A stretch of DNA of 64,000 nucleotides from an uncultured Christensenella sp. (GTDB taxonomy: Bacteria; Bacillota; Clostridia; Christensenellales; UBA3700), in assembly GCA_949290515.1 (NCBI GenBank), contig CASERZ010000004.1:62001-126000 (forward strand), written 5' to 3'. Positions 59,563-64,000 of the stretch are shown here, piece after piece. A program made the position numbers and the translations under genes. Numbering within the stretch: position 1 is the stretch's first letter; the number at the start of each line of letters is the position of its first letter. The notes beneath the pieces are model-generated. The model ran no database searches and was not told the DNA's origin. It worked only from the letters and a program-made list of their open reading frames with translations.

Positions 59563-60576
59563 TTATTCCGACTGCTTGTCGGTTGGTGTTATGTTATCAG
59601 CGTCGGGAGCAGGCGCATTTTCCGGCGTCGGTTTTTCATCTTCGGCTGCAGCCCATTTTTGAGAAAAGTCGTACAAATCGAAGCTAACTCCGTCTGCTTT
59701 CTTTTCCGTATTGTGCTTTTTATTGTAGAGTCTTACTACCTCTTTGAGCAAGTCTTCCGCCGTAACGATATCGTCGGATACGTCTATACCCTTGTATCGC
59801 AAAGCATTGGCAATCTTGACGGCTCTGGGAATGTCCAATCCCATTTGATTGAGCATATGCGAATGTTTGAAAAGCTCGCGCATAGGCTCGTCGTAGACTA
59901 TCTTGGAATCGTTGAAAACGACTATTCTCGTAGCGAAACGCGTGATTTCGTCGATATCGTGGGATATGACTACTATCGTGGGAGAACAATGTTTTTTGAG
60001 GTGTACTATGAGATTGAGTATCTGCTCCTTGCCATAGGGGTCAAGCCCTGCCGTCGGCTCGTCGAGAATGAGCATTTTGGGGCGCATTGCGATTATGCCC
60101 GCTATCGCCACTCTTCTCTTCTGTCCGCCCGATAGCTCGAAAGGCGCTCTGTCCTTTACCGCCTCGTAGTCAAGCCCTACCATCTCGATAGCCTGCTTTA
60201 CTCTCTCTTTTATTTCGTCGGCAGGCAGTCCCAGATTTTTTGGACCGAATGCCACGTCCTTTTCTACCGTATCCGCAAATAGCTGATATTCGGGATACTG
60301 AAATACCATACCCACCTGACTTCTCAATGCCTTGAGGTCAACGCGCGGACGCTTGGCGGGAGTGAGTTTTATGTCGAATATCTCTATCTCGCCCTCTTGC
60401 GGTTTGATAAGTCCGTTGATATGCTGTATAAAAGTGCTTTTACCGCTTCCCGTATGACCTATTATTCCCAAAAAGTCACCCTCGTTTATCTCTAAATTGA
60501 TATTGTCGAGAGCCTTCTTTTCGTAGGGCGTATTCCTGCTGTAAGTAAAGGAAAGATTTTTTATAACAATTGACAT
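59563..60576 (-). CDS. ecfA2: ECF transporter ATPase A2
   Basis: One of the two ATPases of the vitamin ECF transporter, 337 residues, about 50 longer than usual. Walker A GHTGSGKST (about 37-45), Q-loop VFQYPEYQLF, signature LSGGQKRR and Walker B LILDEPTAGLDP identify the A2 type. The C-terminal tail beyond about 290 (Asp/Pro/Glu-rich, DEKPTPENAPAPDADN) is extra. The start overlaps ecfA1 by 16 bases. Confidence 0.95.
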   Translation of the reverse strand: MSIVIKNLSFTYSRNTPYEKKALDNINLEINEGDFLGIIGHTGSGKSTFIQHINGLIKPQEGEIEIFDIKLTPAKRPRVDLKALRSQVGMVFQYPEYQLFADTVEKDVAFGPKNLGLPADEIKERVKQAIEMVGLDYEAVKDRAPFELSGGQKRRVAIAGIIAMRPKMLILDEPTAGLDPYGKEQILNLIVHLKKHCSPTIVVISHDIDEITRFATRIVVFNDSKIVYDEPMRELFKHSHMLNQMGLDIPRAVKIANALRYKGIDVSDDIVTAEDLLKEVVRLYNKKHNTEKKADGVSFDLYDFSQKWAAAEDEKPTPENAPAPDADNITPTDKQSE

Positions 60577-61394
60577 AGGCTGTCTATCAAATCCTCCTCT
60601 TTTACGGGAAGTCCGACGTCTATTCCCGCTTTTTTAAGCGCAATCGCAAACTGCGTATCCCACGGTACGGCAAGCTTGATTTTTTTGAGTTCCTCGTCGT
60701 GAGTAAATACGTTGGAGGGAGTATCGTCGAAAGCTATCTCTCCGTCGTTCATAACGATAAGCCTGTCCGCGCCGAGCGCTTCTTCCATATAGTGCGTAAT
60801 GTGTATTACGGTAATACCTTCGTCCTTGTTGAGTTCGTGCGCTACTTTGAGTACTTCGCTTCTTCCCTGAGGGTCGAGCATTGCCGTAGATTCGTCAAGT
60901 ACGAGAACGCGCGGCATAATGGCAAGTACGCCCGCAATCGCAAGACGTTGTTTTTGTCCGCCGCTCATCTTGAAGGGCGTACCTTTTTTATGTGCGAGCA
61001 TACCTACTTTTGTAAGCGCCCAGTCCACTCTCCTTATTATCTCCTCGCGCTCGACTCCCAGATTTTCAGGGCCGAAAGCAATATCGTCCTCTACTATCGA
61101 AGCTATCATCTGATTGTCGGGATTCTGGAATACCATACCCACGTTTTTGCGCACCTCGTATATCTTGGATGCGTCCATAGTCGAATTGCCGAATATTCTG
61201 ACCTCGCCTTTGGTGGGAAGCAAAAGTCCGTTGAGAAGTTTTGCAAGCGTGCTTTTTCCGCTGCCGTTGTGCCCTACGAGCGCGACGAAAGTACCCTCTT
61301 CGATACTCAAAGAAAGGTCTTTGATTACGTCCACCCTGTCGGGCTGATTGGCATTGTAAGAAAAGGTAACCCTTTTGACTTCTATTGCCGACAT
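60561..61394 (-). CDS. ecfA1: ECF transporter ATPase A1
   Basis: Partner ATPase, 277 residues. Walker A GHNGSGKST, Q-loop VFQNPDNQMI, signature MSGGQKQR and Walker B LVLDESTAMLDP (Ser-Thr-Ala-Met variant typical of A1). The start MSAIEVKRVTF is used because AAGGAG lies 6 bases upstream; the frame is open six codons earlier. First gene of the ecf-truA-phosphatase operon. Confidence 0.95.
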   Translation of the reverse strand: MSAIEVKRVTFSYNANQPDRVDVIKDLSLSIEEGTFVALVGHNGSGKSTLAKLLNGLLLPTKGEVRIFGNSTMDASKIYEVRKNVGMVFQNPDNQMIASIVEDDIAFGPENLGVEREEIIRRVDWALTKVGMLAHKKGTPFKMSGGQKQRLAIAGVLAIMPRVLVLDESTAMLDPQGRSEVLKVAHELNKDEGITVIHITHYMEEALGADRLIVMNDGEIAFDDTPSNVFTHDEELKKIKLAVPWDTQFAIALKKAGIDVGLPVKEEDLIDSLCQLL

Positions 61395-61531
61395 CTCAAA
61401 CTCCTTATGCAAATTACAGCTTATTATACCATAAGCGTAGGATTTTTACAAATATATTGTGCATAATTTTTGCGCGCCCGAAACGCCGCGCCCGCAAAGC
61501 TTTAAAACTTTTTCGCTAATGAAAAACTTCC

Positions 61532-61560
61532 GAAAAAACAAAGCCCGACTGAGCGGGCTT
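61532..61560 (-). terminator. Terminator of the DUF6440 gene pair
   Basis: Leftward AAGCCCG, 6-base loop, CGGGCTT then TGTTTTTTC. Confidence 0.85.
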
Positions 61561-61578
61561 GAATTGCATATATAAAAA

Positions 61579-61785
61579 CTACCTTTCGTCTTTCAAAAGA
61601 GAGGATATCTCCTCGGGCGGCGTAATTACGGGTTTCCCGTCGGCGTCGACGAGTACGGTAAGCCCGCCGCCATTTCCGAACATTATATACAAATAGTTGA
61701 CCCCGGTCGTCTTGTCTACCCAAACCTGACATCCATCCATCCAATAGGTCTTGACAAATCTCTTTTTGTCGCTTTTATCAAACAT
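61579..61785 (-). CDS. DUF6440-like small protein (copy 2)
   Basis: 68 residues: MFDKSDKKRFVKTYWMDGCQ, then VDKTTGVNYLYIMFGNGGGL and VDADGKPVITPPEEI. The order (basic start, conserved D-x-x-TGVNYL, Gly-rich turn, LVD-x-DGKPV) is that of DUF6440 proteins as I remember them, small beta-rich proteins of unknown role. GGAGG precedes the ATG. It lies 20 bases after a paralogue and shares its transcript and terminator. Confidence 0.8.
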   Translation of the reverse strand: MFDKSDKKRFVKTYWMDGCQVWVDKTTGVNYLYIMFGNGGGLTVLVDADGKPVITPPEEISSLLKDER

Positions 61786-61805
61786 AACTTTTCCTCCATA
61801 ATAAT

Positions 61806-62021
61806 TTATTTTCCGTTGCGAAGTTTTTGTATTTCGCTCTCGGGGGTAATCACGGGCTTTCCGTCATTGTCCAACAACACGCAAAGCCCTCCCGCGGGAA
61901 TATTCATAAGTCTGAAATAATTGATACCCGTCACGCTGTCTATCCATATATCGCAACCGTCCGTCGGGCCGTTGGAATACAATCTTATAAATCGTTTTTC
62001 TTTGCTTTTCTTGTCAAACAT
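61806..62021 (-). CDS. DUF6440-like small protein (copy 1)
   Basis: 71 residues from the start with AAGGAG 7 bases upstream: MFDKKSKEKRFIRLYSNGPT, then IDSVTGINYFRLMNIPAGGL and LDNDGKPVITPESEIQ. Clearly paralogous to the next gene (same MFDK start, TGxNY, GGL and DGKPVITP), so the pair arose by tandem duplication. Function unknown. Divergent from the PFOR gene. Confidence 0.8.
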   Translation of the reverse strand: MFDKKSKEKRFIRLYSNGPTDGCDIWIDSVTGINYFRLMNIPAGGLCVLLDNDGKPVITPESEIQKLRNGK

Positions 62022-62149
62022 ACTACTCTCCTTCGTTTTCATAATTATAATTATACATCATAGAATAAACGCTGTCAATACGGGGGCGCTTTAAGCCGTC
62101 GGCGACAATATCGGAGACAATATTCGATTGACTATTTCACACAAAATTA

Positions 62150-62179
62150 TTGACTTAACGCCCACGCGCATATTATAAT
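62150..62179 (+). promoter_or_regulatory. Promoter of the PFOR gene
   Basis: TTGACT, 18-base spacer, TATAAT, followed by GGAGG 11 bases before the ATG. Confidence 0.75.
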
Positions 62180-62204
62180 AAATGCGGTTTAATAACAATC
62201 CTAA

Positions 62205-64000
<1,796 letters not shown>

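Overview
The window looks like a chromosomal segment of a strictly anaerobic, low-to-moderate GC Clostridia-type Firmicute, probably a gut organism. The evidence is a class III ribonucleotide reductase with its activase (NrdD/NrdG), a pyruvate:ferredoxin oxidoreductase, ECF vitamin transport with a TPP riboswitch, lipoprotein-type binding proteins, and many TTGACA-17-TATAAT promoters with strong AGGAGG ribosome sites. The exact lineage cannot be fixed from the sequence alone. Most genes form short operons closed by clear intrinsic terminators.

Layout. 1-5.9 kb: a leftward BmpA/YufOPQ-type nucleoside ABC importer behind a structured, terminator-bearing leader. 5.9-9.9 kb: an ABC-F ATPase, a ClC channel or antiporter with a TrkA-C-like tail, and a small membrane protein. 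9.9-12.4 kb: long fold-back repeats that abut an ECF sigma factor and its RsgI-like membrane anti-sigma factor. 13-15.7 kb: nrdDG behind two NrdR-like boxes. 16-20 kb: a small membrane protein, a putative immunity protein, dUTPase and two CobW/COG0523 GTPases, one with a His/Cys repeat. 20-25 kb: three tandem GH30 glycosidases. 25-32 kb: xpt, then a cupin-HTH regulator with the potABCD polyamine importer.

32-36.5 kb: a DEAD-box helicase and an SDR dehydrogenase diverging from interlocked promoters, an MFS permease and a small HTH protein. 36.9-40.2 kb: a strongly expressed orphan lipoprotein, then a TPP riboswitch and thiT. 40.2-45.6 kb: another fold-back repeat, a heterodimeric ABC exporter with its MarR regulator, and a DUF6512-type membrane protein. 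45.8-54 kb: five tRNAs (Asn, Gly, two with CAT anticodon, Glu), degenerate tRNA-Asn-like fragments, an HTH membrane protein, a GH13 glucosidase, comFC and a Ppx/GppA enzyme. 54.2-57.4 kb: an apparently acquired restriction-modification island (HTH controller, EcoRI-type adenine methylase, DUF262-HNH nuclease) next to a small HTH gene and a candidate small RNA. 57.4-64 kb: a low-molecular-weight phosphatase, truA, the EcfA1-A2-T energising module that probably serves ThiT, two DUF6440-type proteins, and the 5' part of PFOR.

Main points to follow up: the compact R-M island built on a GmrSD-like DUF262/HNH protein; four genes whose consensus -10 box lies only 6-8 bases before the ATG (apparently leaderless mRNAs); two unrelated ABC ATPases with large insertions at the same place in the helical subdomain, plus Lys/Ala-rich tails; a family of long palindromic repeats, one of which supplies the stop codon of a gene; and an unassigned leader RNA before bmpA.
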